Positions 8,677 through 20,473 of a stretch of 64,000 bases of DNA are shown here, in pieces. The notes under the pieces were generated by a model. It was not told the DNA's origin. It made no database searches and was given only the letters and a program-made list of their open reading frames with translations. The position numbers and the translations under genes were made by a program. Numbering within the stretch: the stretch's first letter is position 1; each line of letters starts with the position of its first letter. This stretch comes from Mesorhizobium sp. (GTDB lineage: Bacteria; Pseudomonadota; Alphaproteobacteria; Rhizobiales; Rhizobiaceae): assembly GCA_019635735.1 (NCBI GenBank), contig JAHBYX010000007.1, forward strand, positions 239,811 through 303,810, in the 5' to 3' direction.

Positions 8677-9336
8677 TCAGCGCTTCCGTAAGATTGCGTG
8701 GACCGCGTAGCCGCGGAAAAGCGATTCGAATTCGAGGCTTGCGCCGGCTTTCTGTGCTTCCGATTCAAGCAGGTCGCGCAGATCGTCGCGCGGGGCGACG
8801 TGGAATTTCGCGAGCCAGGCGCGAAGCGCTACCTTGAACCAGCCGGGCAGGCGTTCCTGGCTGCCGAAATCGACGATGTGCAGCGATCCGCCCGGCGAAA
8901 GAACGTCGACAGCCTGGCGGATGCACCCTTGCCAGTCCGGGATCATCGACAGCGAATAGGAGATGTAGACGCGGTCGAAGGCGGCGCGGCCGAACAGCGC
9001 CGGCGGGTCGAAATCAGTCGCATCGCCCCGTGCGAGCCGCACCTTGTCGCCGAGGCCGGCGCGGGCGAGCGAAGCTCCAGCCGTCGCCAGCATCTGCTCG
9101 GAAATGTCGAGGCCGAAGAACCGCGCTTCGGGAAAACGGCGCGCGGCGAGCGCGATATTGCGGCCGGTGCCGCAGCCGAGTTCGAGGACCGCCAAGCCCG
9201 GTCGCGCGTCGAGGCGGTCGATCATCCGGTCGCGGCCGAGGAGATAGTATTTGCGGGTCGCGTCGTAGACGTGCCGCTGCCAGCGGTAGACGTCGTCCAT
9301 CAATTCGGCGTGGTTGCCGGTGTCGGTCACGGCCAT
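8677..9336 (-). CDS. btaB: SAM-dependent methyltransferase, probable BtaB (betaine lipid synthesis)
   Basis: This 219-residue class I methyltransferase carries the SAM motif LELGCGTGRN, then GLDISEQML, and VDVLSPGGSLHIVDFG. Placed 2 bp after btaA, it should be the N-methyltransferase that trimethylates diacylglyceryl-homoserine to the betaine lipid DGTS. This is known for Rhodobacter and Sinorhizobium BtaB. The ATG at 9336 was chosen because it sits right behind the btaA stop. Function is inferred from family plus the btaA neighbour. Confidence 0.87.
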   Translation of the reverse strand: MAVTDTGNHAELMDDVYRWQRHVYDATRKYYLLGRDRMIDRLDARPGLAVLELGCGTGRNIALAARRFPEARFFGLDISEQMLATAGASLARAGLGDKVRLARGDATDFDPPALFGRAAFDRVYISYSLSMIPDWQGCIRQAVDVLSPGGSLHIVDFGSQERLPGWFKVALRAWLAKFHVAPRDDLRDLLESEAQKAGASLEFESLFRGYAVHAILRKR

Positions 9337-9338
9337 GG

Positions 9339-10580
9339 TCAACGCTTCACATAGAGGTGGAAGCCGCCATAGATCGCCGAGCGGTCGCGGGCGGAGAGGT
9401 CGCGCGACTGCTCGTCGCGGTAGTCCCACTGATCGAGGAGTGCGGGCGAGACGCGGCCGGGCAGGAGACTCGGAGCGGCGGCGGTGCGGAAGATGACGCG
9501 GGCGCCGGGAGCTGCGGTGCGGGTGATCTCGCTCCACAGGCCGTTCAGCTGCGCGTCGGTCATCCAGTCCTGGGCATCGAGCAGGATGTAGCGGTCGACG
9601 CTGGCGGCGGGCTTGCCGGCGAGCAGCTCGATGTAGTTGGCGTGATGGACCGTGACGCGGTTCGCATTGGCGCGGATCGCGGGGAAATGCGCGCGAGCCA
9701 GATAGCGGGGCAGGGCGGCCTCGCCGGACGAGGGATAGCGGCGGGCGAAAGCCTGCCAGGCGAAGTAGTTGTCGCCGAGCGGGAAATGGCAGGCGAGCTT
9801 TTCAAGACGGTCGCGCAGAACGCCGGCCATGCCGTCATCGCCCGCAGTGACGAGCGCATCGTACTGCGCCGGCGGAATGCCGAGGCCGAACAGCGAGGCC
9901 TTTCGTGCGGTCGCCATGCGGATGAAGCGGCGGTCGAACAGCGGTGCGAGTTGCTCGCGGAAGAAGCGGCGCTGGTCGCCGATGGTCCTGGCCTGCATGA
10001 TCTCAGCCGGATCGACGCCGTGCAGCTTCGCCACGCGATGGCCGAGTGCGATGCAGAAGCCGAGCAGGCCGGTCTGGTAGAAGTTGCGGTCGAAGACGGA
10101 GATGCGGCGGCGACCGAGGAGATCGCGCTTTTCCCAATAGGCGCGGCTCGCCGCGTCGAGATGGGGCGCGATGAAGCGGTCGTAGGCCAGCGCATTGTGG
10201 CCGACGCCGGAGGAACCGAAGAAGCGGGCGAAGTCCTGCTGGCCGGGCAAATGGCGCGCGGCGGCGAGCTTCAGCCAGTTGAGCGCGACATGGGCGGCGT
10301 TGAGGTCGACCACGTCGATGTGGGCGGGCGAGGCGGTGAGATAGGCCAGCATGTTGCAGCCGCCCGAAGCGATCGTGACGACGCGGTGGCCGGCGCCGAG
10401 CTCCATCGCCTCCATGTCGATCTCGGGGTCTTCCCATATCTGCGGATAGACCAGTCCGGAGAAGAGCAGCGCGAACAGGCGCTCGGACAGGCCGTCCCTG
10501 CTCAGTGCCTTGTGCTGGTAGACGGCGCGGCCGACATGGCGGCGCGTCGCGATGCCGGAACCTGCGGAAATGTCGGTCAT
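9339..10580 (-). CDS. btaA: S-adenosylmethionine:diacylglycerol 3-amino-3-carboxypropyltransferase (BtaA, DUF3419)
   Basis: This 413-residue enzyme moves the 3-amino-3-carboxypropyl group of SAM to diacylglycerol, the first step in making the phosphorus-free lipid DGTS. The start of the family signature is clear (YQHKALSRDGLSERLFALL, then GLVYPQIWEDPEID), followed by a SAM-binding segment TIASGGCN and DVVDLNAAH, and a C-terminal GGFHLYVKR. The ATG at 10580 follows a G-run (GGGGGATTCGCGCC). Tandem Pho half-sites start 35 bp upstream, consistent with phosphate-starvation control. btaB is co-transcribed downstream. Confidence 0.93.
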   Translation of the reverse strand: MTDISAGSGIATRRHVGRAVYQHKALSRDGLSERLFALLFSGLVYPQIWEDPEIDMEAMELGAGHRVVTIASGGCNMLAYLTASPAHIDVVDLNAAHVALNWLKLAAARHLPGQQDFARFFGSSGVGHNALAYDRFIAPHLDAASRAYWEKRDLLGRRRISVFDRNFYQTGLLGFCIALGHRVAKLHGVDPAEIMQARTIGDQRRFFREQLAPLFDRRFIRMATARKASLFGLGIPPAQYDALVTAGDDGMAGVLRDRLEKLACHFPLGDNYFAWQAFARRYPSSGEAALPRYLARAHFPAIRANANRVTVHHANYIELLAGKPAASVDRYILLDAQDWMTDAQLNGLWSEITRTAAPGARVIFRTAAAPSLLPGRVSPALLDQWDYRDEQSRDLSARDRSAIYGGFHLYVKR

Positions 10581-10614
10581 GGCGCGAATCCCCCGTGAGC
10601 GGTGGAACCTGCCT

Positions 10615-10654
10615 ATGACCGGCGGGTGACAGGCGCTTGAAGGTCCGGTGACGG
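10615..10654 (-). promoter_or_regulatory. Tandem Pho box (four 11-bp-phased half-sites) upstream of btaA
   Basis: On the minus strand, in the order approaching btaA, the 7-mers are CCGTCAC (10654-10648), CCTTCAA (10643-10637), CTGTCAC (10632-10626) and CGGTCAT (10621-10615). They start exactly 11 bp apart, which is the PhoB half-site spacing (consensus CTGTCAT with 4-bp gaps). The two proximal units match the consensus at six of seven positions each; the second unit is poor. The site ends 35 bp before the btaA ATG, so the mRNA leader would be short. PhoB control of btaA is known in rhizobia; binding here is inferred. Confidence 0.8.
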
Positions 10655-10743
10655 GAGGATGAGAGGAGAGGGCGACGTCCAGGCGGAATCGAGTTGCGCG
10701 TACAGCGCTACGTCGACATGGTCGCCCGTGAAGGAGGAAGCCC

Positions 10744-11130
10744 ATGACCAGACGCGATTTCGACCCGGCCACCGCCACGCCCGACGGCCGTCCGCCCGCC
10801 AAGGCGCGACTGTTCGACGGCGCGCAGGTGGGACCTTATCGCGGGTCGGTCAACGGCGAGGTTCTGGGGGCGCAGGTTACGATCCTCACCTACGGAAACG
10901 ACGAGCCGGGGGTGGGACCGGTCCTGCACGTGCACCCCTATGACGAGGTGTTTGTGGTGACTCAGGGCCGGGCACGCTTCTTCGTCGGCGATCAGGTGAT
11001 CGATGCCGACGCGGGCGAGACGGTGCTGGGGCCTGCCGGCGTTCCGCACCGCTTCGTCAATCTCGGCCCCGGACGGCTGCAGACGATCGACATCCACCAC
11101 TCGCCGAAGTGGATCCAGACGAATCTGTAG
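10744..11130 (+). CDS. Small cupin-domain protein
   Basis: This 128-residue single-domain cupin has the two metal-site motifs visible as HVHPYDEVFVVTQGRARFFVG (motif 1, with His-x-His and Glu) and PAGVPHRFVN (motif 2 His). Start support is strong: AGGAGG lies just before the ATG at 10744. It is divergent from btaA, sharing a 163-bp gap with it, and ends 9 bp from the convergent oxoprolinase stop. The enzyme activity, if any, is not predictable. It could be an isomerase, a dioxygenase or a sensor domain. Confidence 0.85.
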   Translation: MTRRDFDPATATPDGRPPAKARLFDGAQVGPYRGSVNGEVLGAQVTILTYGNDEPGVGPVLHVHPYDEVFVVTQGRARFFVGDQVIDADAGETVLGPAGVPHRFVNLGPGRLQTIDIHHSPKWIQTNL

Positions 11131-11139
11131 TAGGGGCGA

Positions 11140-14769
<3,630 letters not shown>

Positions 14770-14801
14770 GGCGAGGTCCTCGTTACGTTGCGGAAAAGTT
14801 A

Positions 14802-14827
14802 TTGACGATTTATCGATAAACTGTCAA
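14802..14827. promoter_or_regulatory. 26-bp palindromic operator candidate between oxoprolinase and dctP
   Basis: The sequence reads TTGAC-GA-TTTATCGATAAA-CT-GTCAA: a perfect 12-bp AT-rich core palindrome, two mismatched bases on each side, then a matched 5-bp outer arm. It is the only AT-rich stretch in the gap between two divergent promoters, 33 bp from the oxoprolinase start and 81 bp from the dctP start. A dimeric regulator, for example the MarR-like protein coded at 17819, would fit. The assignment is inference. Confidence 0.65.
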
Positions 14828-14907
14828 CGTCGCTTTCAGCCGGGGTCGACAAGGCTGGCTCCGGATGATGAACTCCACGCTTCATCGCCTTCAAAAAGGG
14901 GAACGAC

Positions 14908-15885
14908 ATGAAACATTTCGTACCGCTCGCTTTCGGTGCCCTCGCCGCAGGTCTTTTCGCCACCGGCGCATCCTTCGCGCAGACTGCCTGGGACATGCCC
15001 ACACCCTATCCGGACGGCAATTTCCACACCAAGAACATCGCTGAATTCGCCGCCGAGGTGGACGCCAAGACCGGTGGCAGCCTCAAGATCACCGTCCATT
15101 CCAACCAGTCCCTGATCAAGCATCCCGACATCAAGACCGCGGTGCGCGACGGGATCGCCCCGATCGGCGAACTGCTGGTGTCGCGCCTCGAGAACGAGAG
15201 CCCGATATACGGCGTCGATTCCGTTCCGTTCCTCGCTTCCAGCTACGACCTGTCGAAGAAGCTCTACGACGCGCAGAAGCCATACCTGGAGAAGCTGCTC
15301 GGCGAGCAGGGCCTGCAGCTGCTGTTCTCGGTGCCGTGGCCGCCGCAGGGCATCTACGCCAAGAAGGAGATCAAGGCGGTCGCGGATCTCGAGGGCCTGA
15401 AGTTCCGCGCCTACAATCTCGGAACCGAGCGCGTGGCGGCGCTGGCTAAGATGGTGCCGACCCAGATCGAGGCCTCCGACATCCCGACGGCATTCGCGAC
15501 CGGCCGCGTGGAGGCGATGATCACGTCGCCTTCCACCGGCTCGGATTCCAAGGCCTGGGACTTCGTCTCACACTATCACGACACGCAGGCCTGGCTGCCG
15601 CGCAACATGGTCATCGTCAACAAGACGGCGTTCGACGCGCTGTCGGATGCCGAGAAGACCGCCGTCACGGAAGCCGCCGCGGCGGCGGAGACACGCGGCT
15701 GGGCAGCCTCGGTCGAGGAGACCGCGGCCAAGACCAAGGTGCTCCAGGACAACGGCATGACGATCGTCACGCCGAGCGACGAGCTGAAGTCGGGCTTCGC
15801 CGAGATCGGCAAGACGATCGCCGGCGAGTGGAAGGAGCGGGCAGGCGCCGACGGCGAGGCGCTGCTGAACGCGTTCGGGCAGTAG
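14908..15885 (+). CDS. dctP: TRAP transporter periplasmic substrate-binding protein (DctP family)
   Basis: This 325-residue protein has a Sec signal peptide (MKHFVPLAFGALAAGLFATG, cut after SFA) and a DctP-type periplasmic domain. The conserved arginine region is LKFRAYNLGTERVAALAKM, near residues 163-181, which normally clamps a carboxylate. The ATG at 14908 follows AGGGGA. It leads a dctP-dctQ-dctM set. Divergence from a 5-oxoprolinase suggests a 5-oxoproline-like or hydantoin-derived acid as ligand; this is inference. Confidence 0.92.
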   Translation: MKHFVPLAFGALAAGLFATGASFAQTAWDMPTPYPDGNFHTKNIAEFAAEVDAKTGGSLKITVHSNQSLIKHPDIKTAVRDGIAPIGELLVSRLENESPIYGVDSVPFLASSYDLSKKLYDAQKPYLEKLLGEQGLQLLFSVPWPPQGIYAKKEIKAVADLEGLKFRAYNLGTERVAALAKMVPTQIEASDIPTAFATGRVEAMITSPSTGSDSKAWDFVSHYHDTQAWLPRNMVIVNKTAFDALSDAEKTAVTEAAAAAETRGWAASVEETAAKTKVLQDNGMTIVTPSDELKSGFAEIGKTIAGEWKERAGADGEALLNAFGQ

Positions 15886-15953
15886 CCTCCTCGCACGTGC
15901 CTGCCGGGCGGCGTTCGCGCCGCCCGGTTTCCGCAACTGTGCCGGGGGCATCC

Positions 15954-16487
15954 ATGCGCCGATTTCTCGACCTGACCTACCGCGTCGCGGGCTATGCGGC
16001 CGCGTTCGCGTTGCTCACCATCTTCTCGCTCGTCTGCGTCCAGGTACTCGCCCGCCTGCTCGACGGTGGCATGAGGGCCCTCGGACTGGTGCCTTTCGGC
16101 TTCATCGTGCCGTCGATCGCGGAGATCTGCGGCTATCTCCTTGCAATCGCGAGCTTTCTGGCGCTTGCCCATACCTTCGCCGCCGGCGGCCATATCCGCG
16201 TGAACCTGTTGATCGAGCAGCTTGCGCCCGGACCGCGTCGCTGGATCGAGACGGCAGTCGGCTTCGCCGCGGCCGCGCTCGCCGCCTACGCGACCGTCGC
16301 GGTCGCACGTCTCGCTCTCAAGAGCTGGACCTTCAACGACGTCTCGTTCGGTTTCGTGGCGGTGCCGCTGTGGCTGCCGCAGGCGCTGATGGCGCTGGGG
16401 CTGGGGCTTCTGACCGTCGCGCTCGTCGACACGAGCTGGCAGGTCGCGAAACGCGGTGCCGTTCAGCCAGGCCGCTCGGAGGTCTGA
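15954..16487 (+). CDS. dctQ: TRAP transporter small membrane subunit (DctQ)
   Basis: This 177-residue protein has four predicted helices, as expected of DctQ, which bridges the binding protein and DctM. Family-like features are the tryptophan-bearing loop RRWIETAVGF and the AGGHIRVNLLIE segment after helix 2. The ATG at 15954 lies behind GGGGG and 68 bp after dctP. dctM begins 3 bp after its stop. Confidence 0.88.
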   Translation: MRRFLDLTYRVAGYAAAFALLTIFSLVCVQVLARLLDGGMRALGLVPFGFIVPSIAEICGYLLAIASFLALAHTFAAGGHIRVNLLIEQLAPGPRRWIETAVGFAAAALAAYATVAVARLALKSWTFNDVSFGFVAVPLWLPQALMALGLGLLTVALVDTSWQVAKRGAVQPGRSEV

Positions 16488-16490
16488 GCG

Positions 16491-17798
16491 ATGGGTCTGT
16501 TCGAGATTTCCGCGCTTCTCGTCGTCGTCATGCTCGGCGCTTTGGCGCTCGGGCTTTGGGTGGCGTTCTCGCTGTCGGCCGTCGCGCTCGTGGCGCTCGC
16601 CACCAAACCCGCCATCCCCGCCGCCCAGGTGCTTGCGACGTCGTTCTGGAGCGCCTCGACCTCATGGGACCTGACCGCGCTGCCGATGTTCATCTGGATG
16701 GGCGAAATCCTGTTCAGGTCGCGTCTGTCGGAAGACATGTTCGCCGGCATATCGCCGTTCGTGCGGCGCCTGCCGGGCAGGCTTGCGCACGTCAACGTGC
16801 TGGGCTGCGCCGTCTTCGCCGCCGTCTCGGGATCCTCGGCGGCGACCACCGCGACGGTCGGCAAGATCTCGCTGCCGGAACTCAAGAGGCGTGGCTATGA
16901 CGACCGGCTGGCGATCGGCAGCCTGGCAGGCTCGGGGACCCTGGGACTGTTGATACCCCCCTCGATCATCCTGATCGTCTACGGCGCGGCCGTGGAGGAG
17001 TCCATCGCGCGCCTGTTCGTCGCCGGCGTCGTTCCCGGCATCGTCCTGGCGATCCTGTTCATGGGGTATGTCGCCGTCTGGGCAATGCTCAATCCTGCGA
17101 AGATGCCGCCTCGGGAGGAGCGTGTCCCCTGGGCGGGGAAGCTGCGTTCGGCACGCGGCCTCTTGCCGGTTGCCCTGCTCATCGCCGGCGTCATCGGGTC
17201 GATCTATGGCGGGCTCGCGTCGCCGACGGAGGCAGCCGTCATCGGCGTTGCGCTGAGCCTGTTGCTCGCATGGGCGCAGGGCGCGCTGAACCGGGCGAGC
17301 TTTGGCGAGGGCCTGATGGCGGCGACCGTGACCTCCTGCATGATCGCCTTCATTCTCGCCGGTGCCGCGGTGCTCACGACGGCAATGGGCTTCACCGGAC
17401 TTCCCCGCGAACTGGCTGCGTGGATCGGCACGCTCGGCCTGTCGCCGATGGCGTTGCTGTTGGCGTTGACGGTTCTGTTCGTCGCGCTGGGCTGCTTCCT
17501 GGACGGCATTTCCATGGTCGTCCTGACCACGGCGGTGATCATGCCGCTGGTGACGCAGGCCGGCTTCGACCTCGTTTGGTTCGGCATCTATCTCGTCATC
17601 GTGGTCGAGATGGCGCAGATCACGCCGCCGGTCGGCTTCAACCTGTTCGTCATCCAGGGTCTGACCGGCCGCAACCTGTTCGATATCGCTCGCGCAACGG
17701 TGCCGTTCTTTCTGCTGATGTGCGTGATGGTGGTGCTACTTGCGGTATTCCCGGATCTCGCACTCTGGCTGCCGCGCACGATGTTTGCGGCGCCATGA
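16491..17798 (+). CDS. dctM: TRAP transporter large permease (DctM)
   Basis: This 435-residue permease should carry substrate across the inner membrane with Na+ coupling. Typical DctM segments are the LPMFIWMGEILF region, GSSAATTATVGKISLPELKRRGYD, the hairpin LLIPPSIILIVYG, and EMAQITPPVGFNLFVIQG near the C-terminus. A GGAGGT lies 8 bp before the ATG. Its stop overlaps an ATG at 17795 (ATGA), showing that the MarR-like regulator downstream belongs to the same unit. Confidence 0.94.
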   Translation: MGLFEISALLVVVMLGALALGLWVAFSLSAVALVALATKPAIPAAQVLATSFWSASTSWDLTALPMFIWMGEILFRSRLSEDMFAGISPFVRRLPGRLAHVNVLGCAVFAAVSGSSAATTATVGKISLPELKRRGYDDRLAIGSLAGSGTLGLLIPPSIILIVYGAAVEESIARLFVAGVVPGIVLAILFMGYVAVWAMLNPAKMPPREERVPWAGKLRSARGLLPVALLIAGVIGSIYGGLASPTEAAVIGVALSLLLAWAQGALNRASFGEGLMAATVTSCMIAFILAGAAVLTTAMGFTGLPRELAAWIGTLGLSPMALLLALTVLFVALGCFLDGISMVVLTTAVIMPLVTQAGFDLVWFGIYLVIVVEMAQITPPVGFNLFVIQGLTGRNLFDIARATVPFFLLMCVMVVLLAVFPDLALWLPRTMFAAP

Positions 17799-17818
17799 CG
17801 ACCGCGGAGGAACATTCG

Positions 17819-18337
17819 ATGGGCGATACTTCGAAATTCGGACCGATCGTCTCCTCCGCGCACCTGGCAGATGGCGCGTTGCCAGCCCTGTCGGAGCTCG
17901 AGTTCGGCATGACGCTGGCCGGCAATGCCTTCGAACGGTGGATGGTCCGCTGCATGACGGCCGCGGGCGAGCCCGGCCTCGCAGCGACCGACGTGCAGGT
18001 CCTGCATTCGTCCAATCACCGGGGCAGGCCGAAGCGGCTGTCAGACCTGTGCATCATGCTCGGCATCGAGGACACGCATGTCGTGATCTACGCGATCAAG
18101 AAGCTGGAGAAGCGCGGACTGGTGAAGAGCAGCCGCTCGGGCAAGGAAAAGTTGATCGGCGCCACTCCGAAAGGGGTCGAGACCTGCCTGCGTTACCGTG
18201 CGGTGCGCGAAGCGCTGCTGGTCGAGTCGGTCAAGAGCCTGGGACTCGATCCGAATGCGATATCTGCGGTCGCCGCGACGCTAAGGGCGCTCTCCGGCCA
18301 TTACGATCAGGCTGCGCGCACAGCGGCGTCCCTGTAA
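17819..18337 (+). CDS. MarR-like winged-helix regulator (COG5631-type)
   Basis: This 172-residue cytoplasmic protein carries a winged helix-turn-helix. The scaffold RPKRLSDLCIMLGIEDTHVVIYAIKKLEKRGLVKSSRSG (given here in part from residue about 70) matches a MarR recognition helix and wing. The ATG at 17819 has GGAGG eight bases upstream; an earlier ATG at 17795 overlaps the dctM stop and would add eight residues. Being in the TRAP unit, it probably controls the dctPQM and oxoprolinase promoters, possibly through the palindrome at 14802-14827. The link is inferred. Confidence 0.82.
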   Translation: MGDTSKFGPIVSSAHLADGALPALSELEFGMTLAGNAFERWMVRCMTAAGEPGLAATDVQVLHSSNHRGRPKRLSDLCIMLGIEDTHVVIYAIKKLEKRGLVKSSRSGKEKLIGATPKGVETCLRYRAVREALLVESVKSLGLDPNAISAVAATLRALSGHYDQAARTAASL

Positions 18338-19272
18338 TGACCATCGGCCCCAAGGCATTGTTGGCGCTTGCCGCGCGCCACGCGCGCCTCGTGCTGATCC
18401 TGGGGCTCGTCGCCGGCGCGGCATTCCCAAGTCTTGCCCTGGCGATGCGTCCCTGGATCGGAGAGATGGTGGCCGGCCTGCTGTTCCTGGCGGCCCTTCG
18501 CGTCGGCCCGCGGGAAACGATCGGCGCTCTTGGCGACATCGGGGCCTCGCTCGCCCTGGCAGGGGTGCTGCAGGTGGGCATGCCGCTGGCGGTAATAGCC
18601 GTATTTGCCCTGCTGGGCTGGAGCGGGTCGGCGCTTGCCACATTCTTCGTGCTCCTGTTCGCCGCGGCACCGGTCACCGGCAGCCCGCATTTCGCAGCCA
18701 TGACCGGCAACGATCCGGCGCCTGCGCTCAGGCAACTCGTGCTCGGCACCGCACTGTTGCCGCTGACCGTCGTTCCGGTGTTCTGGCTGACCCCGGCTTT
18801 CGGCGACCCGCGTCATGTGCTGACCGCCGCGGGCGGCCTGATGCTGCTCATCGGACTGGCGGCAGGCCTGGCATTCCTCATCCGCTCGACAGTAATGAAG
18901 GAGCCCTCCGCCGACGCGATTCGCTCCATCGACGGCGTGTCGGCGATTGCAATGGCGATCGTCGTGATCGGCTTGATGTCGGCGGTCGGCCCGGCATTGC
19001 GCCAGACGCCTCTGCGCTTCCTGTCCATCTTGGGGCTGGTCTGCGTGGTAAACTTTGTCATTCAGGCTGCCGTCGCCGGTATCGTGCGATTGGCGGGCTG
19101 GAACGCATGGTCCGCAGCGCTCGGAGTGGTCGCGGCAAACAGAAATGCTGCCTTGTTCCTAACGGTCCTCCCGCAGCAGACGATAGATCCGATCCTTCTC
19201 TATATCGGCTGCTACCAGATTCCGATGTATCTCACTCCGGCCGTCATGGGGCGCTTCTACAGATCGAGGTAG
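18337..19272 (+). CDS. Polytopic membrane transporter, BASS-like
   Basis: This 311-residue protein is made almost wholly of hydrophobic segments, about ten helices. It resembles the bile-acid/sodium symporter fold in length and in having two repeat halves; I do not recognise a diagnostic motif. The start ATG overlaps the regulator stop (TAATG), so it is translationally coupled. Its place at the end of the dctPQM-marR unit suggests transport of the same or a derived metabolite. An AEC-type auxin-efflux-like carrier is the main alternative. Confidence 0.65.
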   Translation: MTIGPKALLALAARHARLVLILGLVAGAAFPSLALAMRPWIGEMVAGLLFLAALRVGPRETIGALGDIGASLALAGVLQVGMPLAVIAVFALLGWSGSALATFFVLLFAAAPVTGSPHFAAMTGNDPAPALRQLVLGTALLPLTVVPVFWLTPAFGDPRHVLTAAGGLMLLIGLAAGLAFLIRSTVMKEPSADAIRSIDGVSAIAMAIVVIGLMSAVGPALRQTPLRFLSILGLVCVVNFVIQAAVAGIVRLAGWNAWSAALGVVAANRNAALFLTVLPQQTIDPILLYIGCYQIPMYLTPAVMGRFYRSR

Positions 19273-19398
19273 CCCTCCCAGATGCCCTAGATTACCAGGC
19301 GTCACACAACGTTACGAAACCTGGACGCGGTCCGCGCATTTCCTCCCCGACCCCTCACGGGTGTCCGCCGAAAGAAAGTGAATTTCTTAAGGAGATGA

Positions 19399-19620
19399 AT
19401 GATGAAGAAACTGATCCTCGCTTCCGCCGCCGCCGTCGCCCTGTTCGGGGCGGCCGCCTGCAGCGACACCGACACGAGCACCACGCAGAGCGTCGAGCCG
19501 CCGGCCCAGACGACTCCGGCTCCGTCGGATCCCGCCGTGACCCCGGCGCCCCAGGCTCCCGCCACGGATGACGGCGCTGCCGAAGAGATGAAGCCGGCGA
19601 CGCCTGCTCCGAGCGAGTAA
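19399..19620 (+). CDS. Small Pro/Ala-rich lipoprotein
   Basis: This 73-residue protein has a lipoprotein signal (lipobox GAAAC, Cys at position 21) and a low-complexity mature part rich in Pro, Thr, Ala and Glu, with no folded domain evident. The ATG at 19399 follows AAGGAGATGA; the next codon is also ATG. A rho-independent terminator follows 21 bp after the stop, so it is probably a single-gene unit. Many rhizobia carry similar short proline-rich lipoproteins of unknown role. Confidence 0.75.
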   Translation: MMKKLILASAAAVALFGAAACSDTDTSTTQSVEPPAQTTPAPSDPAVTPAPQAPATDDGAAEEMKPATPAPSE

Positions 19621-19640
19621 CATCGCGGCAGACAGACAGA

Positions 19641-19669
19641 GAAAGGCCGGTCTTCCGGCCTCTTTCTTT
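19641..19669 (+). terminator. Rho-independent terminator after the small lipoprotein
   Basis: AGGCCGG, loop TCTT, CCGGCCT, then CTTTCTTT. The stem is seven base pairs, six of them G-C. The flanking GAAA and TTTC let it act weakly in the other direction too. Confidence 0.85.
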
Positions 19670-19762
19670 GGGCGTTTGCGGCTGCGGCAGCTTGCCGCCG
19701 GAGTGTCCGAAAAGTTGGACCGGCCTCTCGCACCCCGCGCGGTTTCGTCGTATTGCAGCGCA

Positions 19763-20473
19763 ATGTCGATGTGGTCGCGCCTTGGCGATTTCGTTTCGCG
19801 GGTTACAAACACTGCCTTTTCGGGGGTGATCGAGGCCTTGCGCACCGTGTTCGAGGGCGATCCCGCGCTGCGGCGCAAGGTCGCCTTCTCCATTGCCCTC
19901 ATCGCGCTGTCGGCCAAGATGGCGAAGGCGGACGGTATCGTCACGCAGGACGAGGTCAGGGCTTTCCAGCAGATCTTCTCGGTCCCGACCGAACAGGTCC
20001 GCAACGTCGCGCGGCTCTACGACCTCGCCAAGGGCGACATCGCGGGGTTCGAATCCTACGCCGGGAGAATGGCATCGCTGTTCGACGAGGATCCGGATCG
20101 AGCGTCGCTGCTGGAGGACATCCTCGACGGCTTGTTCCATATCGCCAAGGCCGACGGTCTCGTGCACGAACGCGAGATCGGCTTTCTGAGGCGGACGGCG
20201 GAGATATTCGCTTTCGAAGAGCGCGAGTTCGATCGGATCCTGGCGCGGCATACGCTTTCGGAGGGCGCCAACCCCTACCGGGTGCTGGGCGTATCGACGT
20301 CGGCTACCCTCGACGAGGTCAAGCGGCGCTACCGCAGCCTGGTCTCGCAGAACCATCCGGACCGGCTGATTGCGCGCGGAATGCCGGAAGAGTTCATCGC
20401 CATCGCAACGCGGCGGCTTGCCGCGATCAATATCGCCTTCGAGGCGATCGAACAGACGCTTCTGCGGGTATGA
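19763..20473 (+). CDS. TerB-like plus J-domain protein (DjlA-like)
   Basis: This 236-residue protein joins a TerB/DjlA-type helical domain (about residues 25-165, with the metal-site-like KMAKADGIVTQDEV and IAKADGLVHEREI repeats) to a C-terminal J domain (about 175-236) with the HPD triad in QNHPDRL. It should stimulate DnaK. Unlike E. coli DjlA, no N-terminal membrane helix is obvious. The ATG at 19763 was chosen because upstream in-frame codons do not look protein-like. Its stop overlaps the ampD-like ATG (ATGA). Confidence 0.85.
   Translation: MSMWSRLGDFVSRVTNTAFSGVIEALRTVFEGDPALRRKVAFSIALIALSAKMAKADGIVTQDEVRAFQQIFSVPTEQVRNVARLYDLAKGDIAGFESYAGRMASLFDEDPDRASLLEDILDGLFHIAKADGLVHEREIGFLRRTAEIFAFEEREFDRILARHTLSEGANPYRVLGVSTSATLDEVKRRYRSLVSQNHPDRLIARGMPEEFIAIATRRLAAINIAFEAIEQTLLRV

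Noticed and set aside
7083..8768. Minus-strand open frame extending the GH25 gene upstream across the serine hydrolase
   Set aside because: The lipoprotein signal at 7082 fixes the true start, and the upstream part is an antisense shadow of a conserved plus-strand gene.
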